A DNA stretch of 64,000 nucleotides from Clostridia bacterium (GTDB lineage Bacteria; Bacillota; Clostridia; Oscillospirales; RGIG5299), in assembly GCA_017504945.1 (NCBI GenBank), contig JAFVQJ010000012.1:1-64000 (forward strand), written 5' to 3'. Each line of letters opens with the position of its first letter. Within the stretch, counting starts at the first letter, position 1. Under the pieces are notes generated by a model. That model had not been told where the DNA came from, searched no databases, and was given only the letters and a program-made list of their open reading frames with translations. The position numbers were made by a program, and so were the translations under genes. Below are positions 24,976 through 33,079 of the stretch, in pieces.

Positions 24976-25036
24976 ATTGCTTCTCTTTTGCGTTTTTTAT
25001 TTATTATACCGCAAAATAAGCAATTTGTCCACCCGT

Positions 25037-25960
25037 TTAATATTTTCGAAGCACCTTGAGCGCCTCGGTCATCTCCGAAAGCGATGCCTTTGCCGCCTCC
25101 GCCTCTGCCTTCAAGACCTCGTTTTGCTCCGCAAGCTCCTTGTTTTTCAAAAGCTCCTCGTTGTAAAGCTTCTCGTAGTCTATCGGCGCCTCAATGTAAG
25201 AAAGCCCGTTATAGACCGCCGCAAAGACCTCCTTCCCCTCAAGCTCGAAGCTTACCCACTCGTAGCCGCCGTTTTCCACGGTGTAGCTTGCCGCGTAGCC
25301 GCCTTCGGGCAAAAAGCCGAGCTTTGTTTCCGCCACCGTTTCGGGTGCGCTTCTGTAATAAAGAGCGTTTGAGCGCAAGCACACGAAGCGACTTCCCTTT
25401 TCAAGCGGCAATTTCTCATATTCATTTAAAAGCGTTCTCACCTGATTTTTCGGGTCGTATCCTATCTTCTGGTCGGGATAGAGAAAACAGTATTTAAGCG
25501 GATCGACGGCGTATTTATACACCTCCGCCGACTTGAACTTATAATCGGTGGGACAGACCAAAAACTCAAAATGCAGGTGCGGACCCGTTGCATTTCCCGT
25601 TCTGCCCTCAATTCCTATTATCTCACCTTTTTTTACCTCCTTGCCCACCGTCATACCCTTTGCTATCTCCGACATATGAAAATACCTCGTATGCACCGTC
25701 TTGCCGTCGATAAGCCCGTAATGCTCGATCCGAAGGGCGTTTGCCGCCGTACCTGTGGCGTCCTGACGCCACTTAATAACTCCGTCGTCTGCCGCGCGGA
25801 CGTATTTCGTACCACCCTGCCACCTGCTCGTATACGCCATATCAACGGCGTAATGATGCTCGCCGAATTGATTGAAGTATTCGTCCTCATCGTCAAAATA
25901 GGTGGTAATGCAAATAAGCTCCTCCGGAAGTCGCGGATAGCGGTTTAACTTGTAATCCAT
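25037..25960 (-). CDS. M23-type peptidase with SH3-like and coiled-coil tail, no signal peptide
   Basis: 307 residues. The zinc ligands of LytM/M23 endopeptidases are present: HHYAVD (about 35-40) and GPHLHFE (about 127-133), with a third His in RYFHMSE. After the catalytic domain come a beta-rich, SH3-like segment (about 175-260, YYRSAPETVAETKLGFLPEGG) and a C-terminal coiled coil (KLYNEELLKNKELAEQNEVL). M23 enzymes cut peptidoglycan cross-bridges, so they are normally exported, yet no signal peptide or membrane segment exists here. That arrangement resembles phage endolysins or autolysins released by lysis. AAGGAG before ATG 25960 supports the start. The dacF-like gene lies 57 bases upstream on the same strand. 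Confidence 0.85.
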   Translation of the reverse strand: MDYKLNRYPRLPEELICITTYFDDEDEYFNQFGEHHYAVDMAYTSRWQGGTKYVRAADDGVIKWRQDATGTAANALRIEHYGLIDGKTVHTRYFHMSEIAKGMTVGKEVKKGEIIGIEGRTGNATGPHLHFEFLVCPTDYKFKSAEVYKYAVDPLKYCFLYPDQKIGYDPKNQVRTLLNEYEKLPLEKGSRFVCLRSNALYYRSAPETVAETKLGFLPEGGYAASYTVENGGYEWVSFELEGKEVFAAVYNGLSYIEAPIDYEKLYNEELLKNKELAEQNEVLKAEAEAAKASLSEMTEALKVLRKY

Positions 25961-26016
25961 AGTATTTTCTCCTTTTTTATTTTATTCTACCGCCAAATAA
26001 CTGCAATTTACTGCAA

Positions 26017-27201
26017 TTATCCCGAAATAACTCTCCAAAGTGCAGCAAGATAGAAGAAAAATCCCGCCTTTTTTACCTCGTTTTTTGCCGTTATCGCAAC
26101 TCTTGCAATTATCTCTCCGTCGAGCTTGTAGATTATCTCACCCACCGTCTGCCCCTGCTCAACGGGCGCGTTAACGCTGTCGGAAACTATTATCTCGCGC
26201 GTTACCGATGATATCTTATCCTTTTCCAAAAGCACTGTTGGAGCCTTTCCCGCCTCCGCCTCACAGCTTTTCAAAACTCCTCTTTTTACCTCTACCGAAA
26301 GCGGATCGGTCGCAACGTCGAGCGTCGTGAGCTTGTAGTTTGCAAATCCGTAGCTTAAAAGCTTTTTTGCCTCCTCAAAGCGAATATCTCCTGTAGATGC
26401 GCCCAAAATTACCGCAATAAACTCTGTGCCGTCCCTTTTTGCCGAAGCCGTTATGCAAATTCCCGCAAGGTCGGTCGAGCCCGTCTTAAGACCGGTGGTG
26501 CCGTCGTAAAAGCGCACGAGGCGGTTAGTGTTTACAAGACTGTATTTGCCGTCGCGCAGACTGTCGGTCCAAATGGTCGTGTATTCGCGAATAAGCTCGT
26601 ATTTCAAAAGCTCCGCCGACATTATCGCAATATCGCGCGCGGTGGTAAGATGCCCGTCCTCGTCAAGACCGCAGCAGTTTACGAAGGTGGTGTTTTCCAT
26701 TCCGAGCTCACGCGCCTTTTTATTCATTCGCTCAACGAACGCCTCCTCGCTCCCCGAAATATGCTCTGCCATCGCAACCGAAGCATCGTTTGCCGAAACT
26801 ACCGTTATCGCCTTCAAAAGCTCGTGAACCGTCATCTGCTCGTGCTCGCGCAGATATATCTGCGAGCCTCCCATCTGCGACGCCTTGGTGGAGGCTGTAA
26901 CGGTATCGGAAAGCTTTAAATTGCCGCTTGCAAGCTCCTCCATTATGATAATAAGCGTCATCACCTTGGTAATGCTTGCGGGATGTCTTAGCTCGTCGGC
27001 GTTTTGCTCGTAAAGCGAAGCACCCGTCGACGCCTCAATGAGAATTGCGGCGGCGCAGTCAAGCTCAGAAATACCTCCCACGGTGGGGACCGACTCCTCC
27101 GTGCCTGTCTCCCCTTCCCACTCCGATCCTCCGCCGCCCGCAAGGGCGCTAAAGGAAAAAAGCATAACTAACGCGGTAACAAACAGCATAAATCTTTTCA
27201 T
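26017..27201 (-). CDS. D-alanyl-D-alanine carboxypeptidase, S11 family
   Basis: 394 residues with an N-terminal signal peptide. The penicillin-binding active site is complete: SITK (SxxK, about 80-83), SAN (about 138-140) and KTG in GLKTGST (about 244-250). After the catalytic domain comes the beta-rich PBP5_C segment. A C-terminal amphipathic/hydrophobic helix (AGFFFYLAALWRVISG) should hold it on the outer face of the membrane. It trims the terminal D-Ala from stem peptides and so limits cross-linking; DacF and DacB proteins of Clostridia have this layout. A glycine/glutamate-rich linker follows the signal peptide. AAAGGA lies before the ATG. Confidence 0.92.
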   Translation of the reverse strand: MKRFMLFVTALVMLFSFSALAGGGGSEWEGETGTEESVPTVGGISELDCAAAILIEASTGASLYEQNADELRHPASITKVMTLIIIMEELASGNLKLSDTVTASTKASQMGGSQIYLREHEQMTVHELLKAITVVSANDASVAMAEHISGSEEAFVERMNKKARELGMENTTFVNCCGLDEDGHLTTARDIAIMSAELLKYELIREYTTIWTDSLRDGKYSLVNTNRLVRFYDGTTGLKTGSTDLAGICITASAKRDGTEFIAVILGASTGDIRFEEAKKLLSYGFANYKLTTLDVATDPLSVEVKRGVLKSCEAEAGKAPTVLLEKDKISSVTREIIVSDSVNAPVEQGQTVGEIIYKLDGEIIARVAITAKNEVKKAGFFFYLAALWRVISG

Positions 27202-27368
27202 AAGAAAAATTCCTTTCTTTTCTTTTTAAAAAGTTTATGATATTGCCTCCGCATTTTATTACAGTTATTTTTTCATTTAATGCATATTTTTTATTAAATA
27301 ATTATTGATTTTTTTAGTAATTTTATATTATAATAAAACTAACAACAAATAGAAAGAGGGGGACGATT

Positions 27369-28058
27369 ATGACCACTTATCGTAAAAGGGTAACTTCCGT
27401 ATTTCTGATTATCATCGCTATATTCTGCTTTTCCACGGTTGTATTTGGAGCATATCGCACCGGTACTTCCGAAGAGATTTTAAAAAGTGCGGAACGCCTT
27501 TCTTCGTATTATGAAAAATTGGCGCTTAAAATATTTCTTTTCCCGATATATCAATTTTCAGATGAAAAAGCTCTTACCTTTGACGAAATTAAGAACGCCG
27601 GTGAGATAGTGGTCGTATTTGCCATTGATACAAATAAACTTAAGAATTTTTACTATTTTACCGTTGATATTGATTATTCTGATGAAAACAACGAAACTCT
27701 TGCTTTACCGCAAATAACTTCATCAAATCCGTATTTCATTATTCCGAACGAGCTTATTGGCACCGAGCTGAATTTTACCGTCAAATTCCGCAACGGAAGC
27801 GAAGAAATGAAATATCAGAAATTCAAAGGGGTAGTTACAAACAGTTCAACCTACAACGGAAACGGAGAGGAGATATATTATCCCCATTTTGAAATAAAAA
27901 ACCAATTTATTTCCGCTCCCTTAAGTTATTATTACAACCCCGAAACCGACGACTGGCAAACTTCCCCATACAAACCGCAATCCCCCTTCGAAGATCCGAG
28001 CAGTACAACAGCTTCAAAGCCTTCACCCGTAATTAAAAATTGCGGAAACCGAGGTTAA
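27369..28058 (+). CDS. Exported protein of unknown function ending in a CGN motif
   Basis: 229 residues. One N-terminal hydrophobic helix (VFLIIIAIFCFSTVVFG) acts as signal peptide or anchor. The rest is beta-rich with no known domain, then a Ser/Thr/Pro linker and the last residues KNCGNRG. A very similar end (KGGCGNKA after a Pro/Ser linker) occurs in the secreted protein at 51958. The ribosome site GAAAGAGGGGG precedes the ATG. The gene ends at the terminator 28064-28097, whose second arm is the start of the 75-bp direct repeat. Confidence 0.55.
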   Translation: MTTYRKRVTSVFLIIIAIFCFSTVVFGAYRTGTSEEILKSAERLSSYYEKLALKIFLFPIYQFSDEKALTFDEIKNAGEIVVVFAIDTNKLKNFYYFTVDIDYSDENNETLALPQITSSNPYFIIPNELIGTELNFTVKFRNGSEEMKYQKFKGVVTNSSTYNGNGEEIYYPHFEIKNQFISAPLSYYYNPETDDWQTSPYKPQSPFEDPSSTTASKPSPVIKNCGNRG

Positions 28059-28063
28059 TACGA

Positions 28064-28097
28064 AAAAGCTCCTTCGTTACGAAGGAGCTTTTATTTA
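28064..28097 (+). terminator. Terminator at the left edge of the direct repeat
   Basis: AAAAGCTCCTTCG (28064-28076) pairs with CGAAGGAGCTTTT (28080-28092), followed by ATTTATT. The second arm lies in the direct repeat; the copy at 32384 lacks the first arm. Confidence 0.9.
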
Positions 28098-28156
28098 TTC
28101 TTTATAAGGCGTTGATTTTTTCATCAGATCTCTGAAGTAGTTGATATCCTCAAGCG
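28082..28156. repeat. 75-bp perfect direct repeat, left copy
   Basis: It is identical base for base to 32384-32458 (4,302 bp apart). Minus-strand bases 28156-28095 repeat the last 20 or so codons of the membrane-protein gene at 32397-33077, including its stop. Bases 28082-28094 repeat what lies just beyond that stop. The rest of the gene is missing here, so this copy is a stranded 3' end. Confidence 0.95.
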
Positions 28157-28163
28157 TTTTTTC

Positions 28164-28193
28164 TTGACAGCGATTTTCGTTTTCGTGTATAAT
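28164..28193 (+). promoter_or_regulatory. Promoter of the fucosidase operon
   Basis: TTGACA (28164-28169), 18 bases, TATAAT (28188-28193). It begins eight bases inside the left repeat boundary, so the cassette carries its own strong promoter. Confidence 0.8.
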
Positions 28194-28243
28194 AAAAGAA
28201 AACAACCGTTTTTTACATTTCTATAAATCAGGAGATATGCATT

Positions 28244-29482
28244 ATGGCAATTCCCGCACCCAAGCCGTATATTGCGGCGTTTGAAAAGCTCGGTTTCGGA
28301 ATGTTTGTCCATTGGGGACTTTACTCACAGCTTGCAAGAGGCGAATGGACCTATCTGCTTCACAAAATGGATATGAAGGAATACGAAAAGCTGAAGGACA
28401 GCTTCACCGCAGAGGATTTCAACGCAGATGAGCTCGTTCTCACCGCAAAAAACGCAGGCTGCAAATATATAACCCTTACCACCCGTCATCACGAGGGCTT
28501 TTCTCTTTACGATACGAAGGGTCTTTCCGATTTCGACGTAATGCACTCCCCCTGCGGCAGAGATCTTGTTCGCGAATACGTTGACGCCTGCAACCGCCAC
28601 GGCATTTTGCCCTTCTTTTACCACACCACTCTTGATTGGCATCATCCCGACTTCGAAAACGATTTCGATAAATATCTCGAGTATCTCCGCAAAAGCGTAG
28701 AAATACTCTGCACCGAATACGGAAAAATAGGCGGTCTCTGGTTTGACGGAAACTGGTCAAGAAAGGGCGCCGACTGGAAGGAAAACGAGCTTTACGCCAC
28801 GATTCGCCGCCATCAGCCCGAGGCTATGATAATTAACAACACGGGGCTTAACGCAAGAGGAGAGGCGGGCAATCCCGAAATAGACTCGGTAACATTTGAG
28901 CAGGACCGTCCCACCCCTTTAAACCGCGAGGGAATGAAAAAGTATCTTGCGGCTGAAATGTGCGAAACGATAAACGACCATTGGGGAACGGGAAGCCTCG
29001 ACTTCAACAGCAAATCACCCGCAACGTTAATTGAAAACCTCTGCCTTTGCAGAAAGGTAGGCGCAAATTATCTTCTGAATATCGGTCCTCTTGCGCAGGG
29101 TGCGATCGACCCCTATCAGAAGGAGCTTCTGGCAGTCGTCGGCAAATGGCTTAATATCTTCGGCGAGGCAATATACGAGGGCAAGCCCTACGGCGCCGGC
29201 TCTGTAAACAGAAATTTCATATTAAAGGGTGAAGGCAAGCTTTATATCTTCTTTTTTAATCCCGGCAGAGAGGGCAGCGAAAACGTCACCGCAGGAAACA
29301 GCTACTTAGGTGCCTTTGCCTTCGGCAACGTGACCGACAAGGTAAAAAGGCTTTACTGGATGGATAACGGCGAAGAGCTTTCGTTTGCGCAAAAGGAAAA
29401 TATGCTTATGGCAAACTTTACGGGGCAGCCCTACGGCAAATCGTTTTGCGTGCGCATTGCAACAGCGGAGATAGAAAAATGA
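28244..29482 (+). CDS. Alpha-L-fucosidase, GH29, intracellular
   Basis: 412 residues with no signal peptide. The GH29 barrel signatures are present: FGMFVHWGLYS (18-28), YITLTTRHHEGFSLYD (75-90), the nucleophile Asp168 in GGLWFDGNW, and NYLLNIGPLAQG near 280. It releases terminal L-fucose with retention. The lack of a signal means it acts on oligosaccharides already imported. The length is close to the family minimum, with a short C-terminal beta domain. TCAGGAG lies before the ATG. Its stop codon overlaps the start of the next glycosidase (ATGA), so the two are translationally coupled, and both sit inside the direct-repeat cassette. Confidence 0.92.
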   Translation: MAIPAPKPYIAAFEKLGFGMFVHWGLYSQLARGEWTYLLHKMDMKEYEKLKDSFTAEDFNADELVLTAKNAGCKYITLTTRHHEGFSLYDTKGLSDFDVMHSPCGRDLVREYVDACNRHGILPFFYHTTLDWHHPDFENDFDKYLEYLRKSVEILCTEYGKIGGLWFDGNWSRKGADWKENELYATIRRHQPEAMIINNTGLNARGEAGNPEIDSVTFEQDRPTPLNREGMKKYLAAEMCETINDHWGTGSLDFNSKSPATLIENLCLCRKVGANYLLNIGPLAQGAIDPYQKELLAVVGKWLNIFGEAIYEGKPYGAGSVNRNFILKGEGKLYIFFFNPGREGSENVTAGNSYLGAFAFGNVTDKVKRLYWMDNGEELSFAQKENMLMANFTGQPYGKSFCVRIATAEIEK

Positions 29483-32310
29483 GTAAAACAATCGAAAAAT
29501 GGAAGCAAGTTATTTCAAATGATCTCAACGATTACCGTTCCATTCCCTTCTGGAGCTGGAACAACGAGCTTGACGAAGCAGAGCTTATAAAGCAGATAGA
29601 CGAAATGAAGTCCGTGGGCATTGGCGGCTTTATTATGCACGCCCGAATAGGTCTTAAGACCGAATATCTCGGCGAAAAATGGTTTTCCTGTATAAAAGCC
29701 TGCCTTGACCACGCAAAAAAGCTTAATATGAACGCCTGGATCTACGACGAGAACGGTTGGCCCTCGGGCTTCGTTGGCGGAAAGCTTCTTGAAAACGAAG
29801 ATTTTCGCGCCCGTTTTCTTGAATATGAGGTAATGGATTTCTTTGACGAGGGTGCCTTTGCCGTCTATAAAGAAACGGCAGAGGGATTTATTCGCATCAA
29901 AGCTCCCGAGGAAGGAGTTATTTCTTATCACACGGTTTATCTCAAAATAAGCCCCGCAAACACCGATATTTTAAATCCCGCAGTAGTTGACGCCTTTATT
30001 TCGGAGACCCACGAAAAGTATTACGAAAGATTTGCAGATTCATTCGGTAAGGAGCTTGTGGGCTTTTTTACCGACGAGCCGCAGTATTACCGTTGGGGTA
30101 CACCATATACTCCCATACTCGAAGCGGAATTCAAGAAAGACGGAAAAGACGTCCGCGACGGGCTGGTTTACCTCTTTTTAAAAGATGAGCGCGGCTACCC
30201 CTTCAGAGAAAAATATTTCCGCACCTTAAACGAGCTCTACACCGTCAACTTCTACAAAAGACTTTACGATTGGTGCGAGGAACACAACTGCAAGCTCACC
30301 GGTCATTCGGTTGACGAAATGCAGGTCTTCAGCCAGATGTGGGGCGGTGCAGCCTGTATGCCCACCTATGAATACGAGCACATTCCCGGCGTTGACTTTT
30401 TGGGAAGAAACTGCGCCTCGGAGCTTGCCCCAAGGCAACTCGGAAGCGTTGCAAGTCAGCTTGGCTTCCATCAGACCCTCACCGAGACCTTCGCCTGCTC
30501 CGGAAACGACGTGACCCTCAAGGAGCTAAAGAGCATCGGTGAATATCAGTTCTTCCACGGTGTTACACTTATGTGTCAGCACCTTTACCCCTATTCCATT
30601 TCCGCGCAGGGAAAAAGCGACCATCCTCCCGTTTTTTCAAGCCACAACAACTGGGGTGATGGCTTTAGCGTTTTCAACGAGCATTTCACCCGTTTGGGTT
30701 ACCTTATCTCAAACACCGAGGAAAGCTACGATGCCCTTATAATCCACCCCATGAGAAGCGTTTACCTTGATTATATAAGAAGCCTTGACCACAAAAGCGT
30801 TTGGGATCTTGAGGAAGAGTTCCAAAAGCTTCTTGAAGGCTACCGCCGCGTTGGCATAAGATACCATTTTGCCGACGAGCGCATTTTGGAGCGCCACGGA
30901 CGTGCAGAAGGGGATAAAATCGTTATAGGCAACTGCAGCTACGATACCGTAATCGTGCCAAAAATGAAAAATATCTCACGCAAAACCCTCGATATTCTCA
31001 ACGCCTACACAGGCAAGCTTCTTTGCTACGGCATACCCGAATACGTAAACGGCAAAAAGGAAGAGGTTATGCTTTCTTCAAGCATAACCGAAAGTGAGCT
31101 TTTTGAAAATCGCGGCGTTAAATTCACTTCACTTTCGGGCAACTGCGGCATTGCCACCCGAAAGGGCGAGCTCGGAAGCTATATTTTCGTTAAAAACTAT
31201 TCCCGCACAGAGCCCGCAACCTTTAACATTCCCGATATTTCAAAAAAATATCAGGCGCTTGACCTCACCTCTCTTACCCTCTCTCCCGTTTCCGATACCG
31301 TTACTCTCGGCAGCTCCGAAAGCTTAATTCTCGTTAATGAGCCCTCCGACAAAAAGGCACCCGAAAGCGAAACGGCAGTAGAAGTTACCGACAGCTTTAA
31401 GGTGACGGATATTTCCGATAACTATCTCGTCCTCGACTACGCAAGCTACAGCACCGACGGAATAAGCTTTTCGGAATATCTTCCTATGCCGTATCTTTTT
31501 GAAAATCTGCTTCGCGCCGATTATAAGGGCGACGTCTTTATAAAGCAGCGCTTTACAATTACCGAAAAGTTACCAATCACTCTTATTATGGAAAAAAGCC
31601 GTTACCGCTTTGTGCGCTTAAACGGCAAGGAGCTTGATTTCAATGATAGTGATTACGATATTTTCTTCACCGAGGCAGAGCTTGAAAATGCCTTGAAGAA
31701 AGGCGAAAACGAGCTTTATTACGCGGTGGATTATTTTCAGCACGAGGGCGTGCATTTTGCCCTTTTTGACCCTCTTGCCACAGAAAGCCTGCGAAACTGC
31801 CTGTATTACGATACCCACATCGAGCCCGTCTATTTAAAAGGGCGCTTTGCGGTAGATAAAAATCACACGCTTTCTCCCCTTACCGTCTTGCCTCCCATCA
31901 CCGACAGAATGTGCGATTTCGGTTTTCCCTTCTTCAAGGGCTATGTTGATATTGAGGGAACGGTGAACTACGACGGAAACGGCAGAATGGTCCTCAAGCT
32001 TGATGGACGCTTCCTCGTTTCAGAGGTCGCTGTTAACGGAAAACGAGCCGACCTGTATCTGGACGTTAAAAGGGATATCACCGACCTTCTTGCCGTCGGC
32101 GAAAACCGCATTAAAATAAGAGCTCGCTCAAGCCTTCGAAATCTGTTCGGGCCTCTTCATTTCGCACCCGAGGCAGAGCCTATGGCAGTAGGTCCATTCA
32201 ATTTCAATATGCGCGGCAGCTGGGAAAACGGCGTAAGCAGCGCCTACACCCACGATTACCAAAGCGTACCCTTTGGAGTTTCTGCTATTATACTGATAAC
32301 AAAAATATAA
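29479..32310 (+). CDS. Large GH106-like (alpha-L-rhamnosidase-type) glycoside hydrolase
   Basis: 943 residues from ATG 29479, which overlaps the fucosidase stop; an upstream in-frame ATG (29446) lies inside that gene and is rejected. The N-terminal barrel starts RSIPFWSWNNELDEAELIKQ, then GIGGFIMHAR and NAWIYDENGWPSGFVGGKLL (the YDExxxPSG signature of this group), then GFFTDEP with a likely catalytic acid. A glutaminase-like middle (SYDALIIHPMRSVYL) and a C-terminal jelly-roll sugar-binding domain of GH2 type follow. The order matches GH106-like enzymes, most of which are untested. There is no signal peptide. The paralogue at 60355 has the same plan. The substrate is probably a fucose-containing plant or host glycan, given its partner. 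Confidence 0.7.
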   Translation: MSKTIEKWKQVISNDLNDYRSIPFWSWNNELDEAELIKQIDEMKSVGIGGFIMHARIGLKTEYLGEKWFSCIKACLDHAKKLNMNAWIYDENGWPSGFVGGKLLENEDFRARFLEYEVMDFFDEGAFAVYKETAEGFIRIKAPEEGVISYHTVYLKISPANTDILNPAVVDAFISETHEKYYERFADSFGKELVGFFTDEPQYYRWGTPYTPILEAEFKKDGKDVRDGLVYLFLKDERGYPFREKYFRTLNELYTVNFYKRLYDWCEEHNCKLTGHSVDEMQVFSQMWGGAACMPTYEYEHIPGVDFLGRNCASELAPRQLGSVASQLGFHQTLTETFACSGNDVTLKELKSIGEYQFFHGVTLMCQHLYPYSISAQGKSDHPPVFSSHNNWGDGFSVFNEHFTRLGYLISNTEESYDALIIHPMRSVYLDYIRSLDHKSVWDLEEEFQKLLEGYRRVGIRYHFADERILERHGRAEGDKIVIGNCSYDTVIVPKMKNISRKTLDILNAYTGKLLCYGIPEYVNGKKEEVMLSSSITESELFENRGVKFTSLSGNCGIATRKGELGSYIFVKNYSRTEPATFNIPDISKKYQALDLTSLTLSPVSDTVTLGSSESLILVNEPSDKKAPESETAVEVTDSFKVTDISDNYLVLDYASYSTDGISFSEYLPMPYLFENLLRADYKGDVFIKQRFTITEKLPITLIMEKSRYRFVRLNGKELDFNDSDYDIFFTEAELENALKKGENELYYAVDYFQHEGVHFALFDPLATESLRNCLYYDTHIEPVYLKGRFAVDKNHTLSPLTVLPPITDRMCDFGFPFFKGYVDIEGTVNYDGNGRMVLKLDGRFLVSEVAVNGKRADLYLDVKRDITDLLAVGENRIKIRARSSLRNLFGPLHFAPEAEPMAVGPFNFNMRGSWENGVSSAYTHDYQSVPFGVSAIILITKI

Positions 32311-32313
32311 TTA

Positions 32314-32350
32314 AAATCCCGAAATTCGCAATGAATTTCGGGATTTTTTT
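32314..32350 (+). terminator. Terminator of the fucosidase operon
   Basis: AAATCCCGAAATTC pairs with GAATTTCGGGATTT around GCAAT, followed by TTTT. It lies inside the cassette, 34 bases before the right repeat. Confidence 0.9.
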
Positions 32351-32383
32351 ACTCAACTTGTATCACAAGGCATATTGTTTCAC

Positions 32384-32458
32384 AAGGAGCTTTTATTTAT
32401 TCTTTATAAGGCGTTGATTTTTTCATCAGATCTCTGAAGTAGTTGATATCCTCAAGCG
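32384..32458. repeat. 75-bp perfect direct repeat, right copy
   Basis: Identical to 28082-28156. This copy is the natural 3' end of the minus-strand gene at 32397-33077. The terminator hairpin present at the left copy is cut here at its midpoint (only AAGGAGCTTTT remains). Confidence 0.95.
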
Positions 32459-33077
32459 CCATATCTGCGCGAAGCCTTGCAATGAAGGCAAAAAGTATGA
32501 AAAATACGCCGTCAACAAAGCAGGAAACGGCAAGCAGCCAGAGGTTTTCAAGTCCCTCTCCCGCAGTAAGACAGAAGATGAGGGTGAGCAAAAACCAGAG
32601 CGCGAAAAACGCCGCAAAGACTATGCCGCCGATAAAGGTCACCCTTTTGTAGATATTCAAGAACCTTTCACCCTCGAAAAGCGACATAAACAGCGTTATA
32701 ATAAGAAACGCAGCCGATGCGGTAAAGACCGCATACATCACCGTGTTAAAGCCGCCCTCGAGTATCTTTCCTATCTCGCTCTCGTTAAAAACGCCGATAT
32801 AGCAGATAAAGCGGAATATTGCAAGCACGATGGATGCAAGCAGCACCGGCACCTTGAATCTCGACTTATTCGACCACACCGCAGCGGTAAGCAGAAATGC
32901 GGCGGCAGGCATCAAAAGAAGCTGAAGCAAAACGCCGTCGCTGTCCGACACGCCGAGATATCCTATTCGGTACATCTCCATTATCGGCTCCTTGAAATAG
33001 GCAAGCGCCACGGCACCCACCGAAATCAAAAGATATGCGGCTGAGGCTATTAATAAAATCAGGCTTTTCTTTTTCAT
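32397..33077 (-). CDS. Six-helix membrane protein downstream of pfkA
   Basis: 226 residues with six predicted transmembrane helices (about 5-27, 52-70, 75-96, 107-131, 149-170, 177-200) and a cytosolic tail LEDINYFRDLMKKSTPYKE. It begins two bases after the pfkA stop and so is expressed with it. No motif or family is recognised. Its last 62 bases are duplicated at 28095-28156, on the far side of the glycosidase cassette, so its 3' end was the site of an insertion or recombination. It has no proper terminator of its own now, because the hairpin stayed with the left copy. Confidence 0.75.
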   Translation of the reverse strand: MKKKSLILLIASAAYLLISVGAVALAYFKEPIMEMYRIGYLGVSDSDGVLLQLLLMPAAAFLLTAAVWSNKSRFKVPVLLASIVLAIFRFICYIGVFNESEIGKILEGGFNTVMYAVFTASAAFLIITLFMSLFEGERFLNIYKRVTFIGGIVFAAFFALWFLLTLIFCLTAGEGLENLWLLAVSCFVDGVFFILFAFIARLRADMALEDINYFRDLMKKSTPYKE

Positions 33078-33079
33078 AA

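Noticed and set aside
25990-26015. CTGCAATTTACTGCAATT resembles the AraC operator core
   Set aside because: It lacks the TTTTTGC and TACTT flanks at the right spacing and lies between cell-wall genes with no AraC link.
28082-32458. Classical IS or transposon flanked by target-site duplication
   Set aside because: There is no transposase and no terminal inverted repeat, and 75 bp is far longer than normal target duplications; 3'-end recombination fits better.
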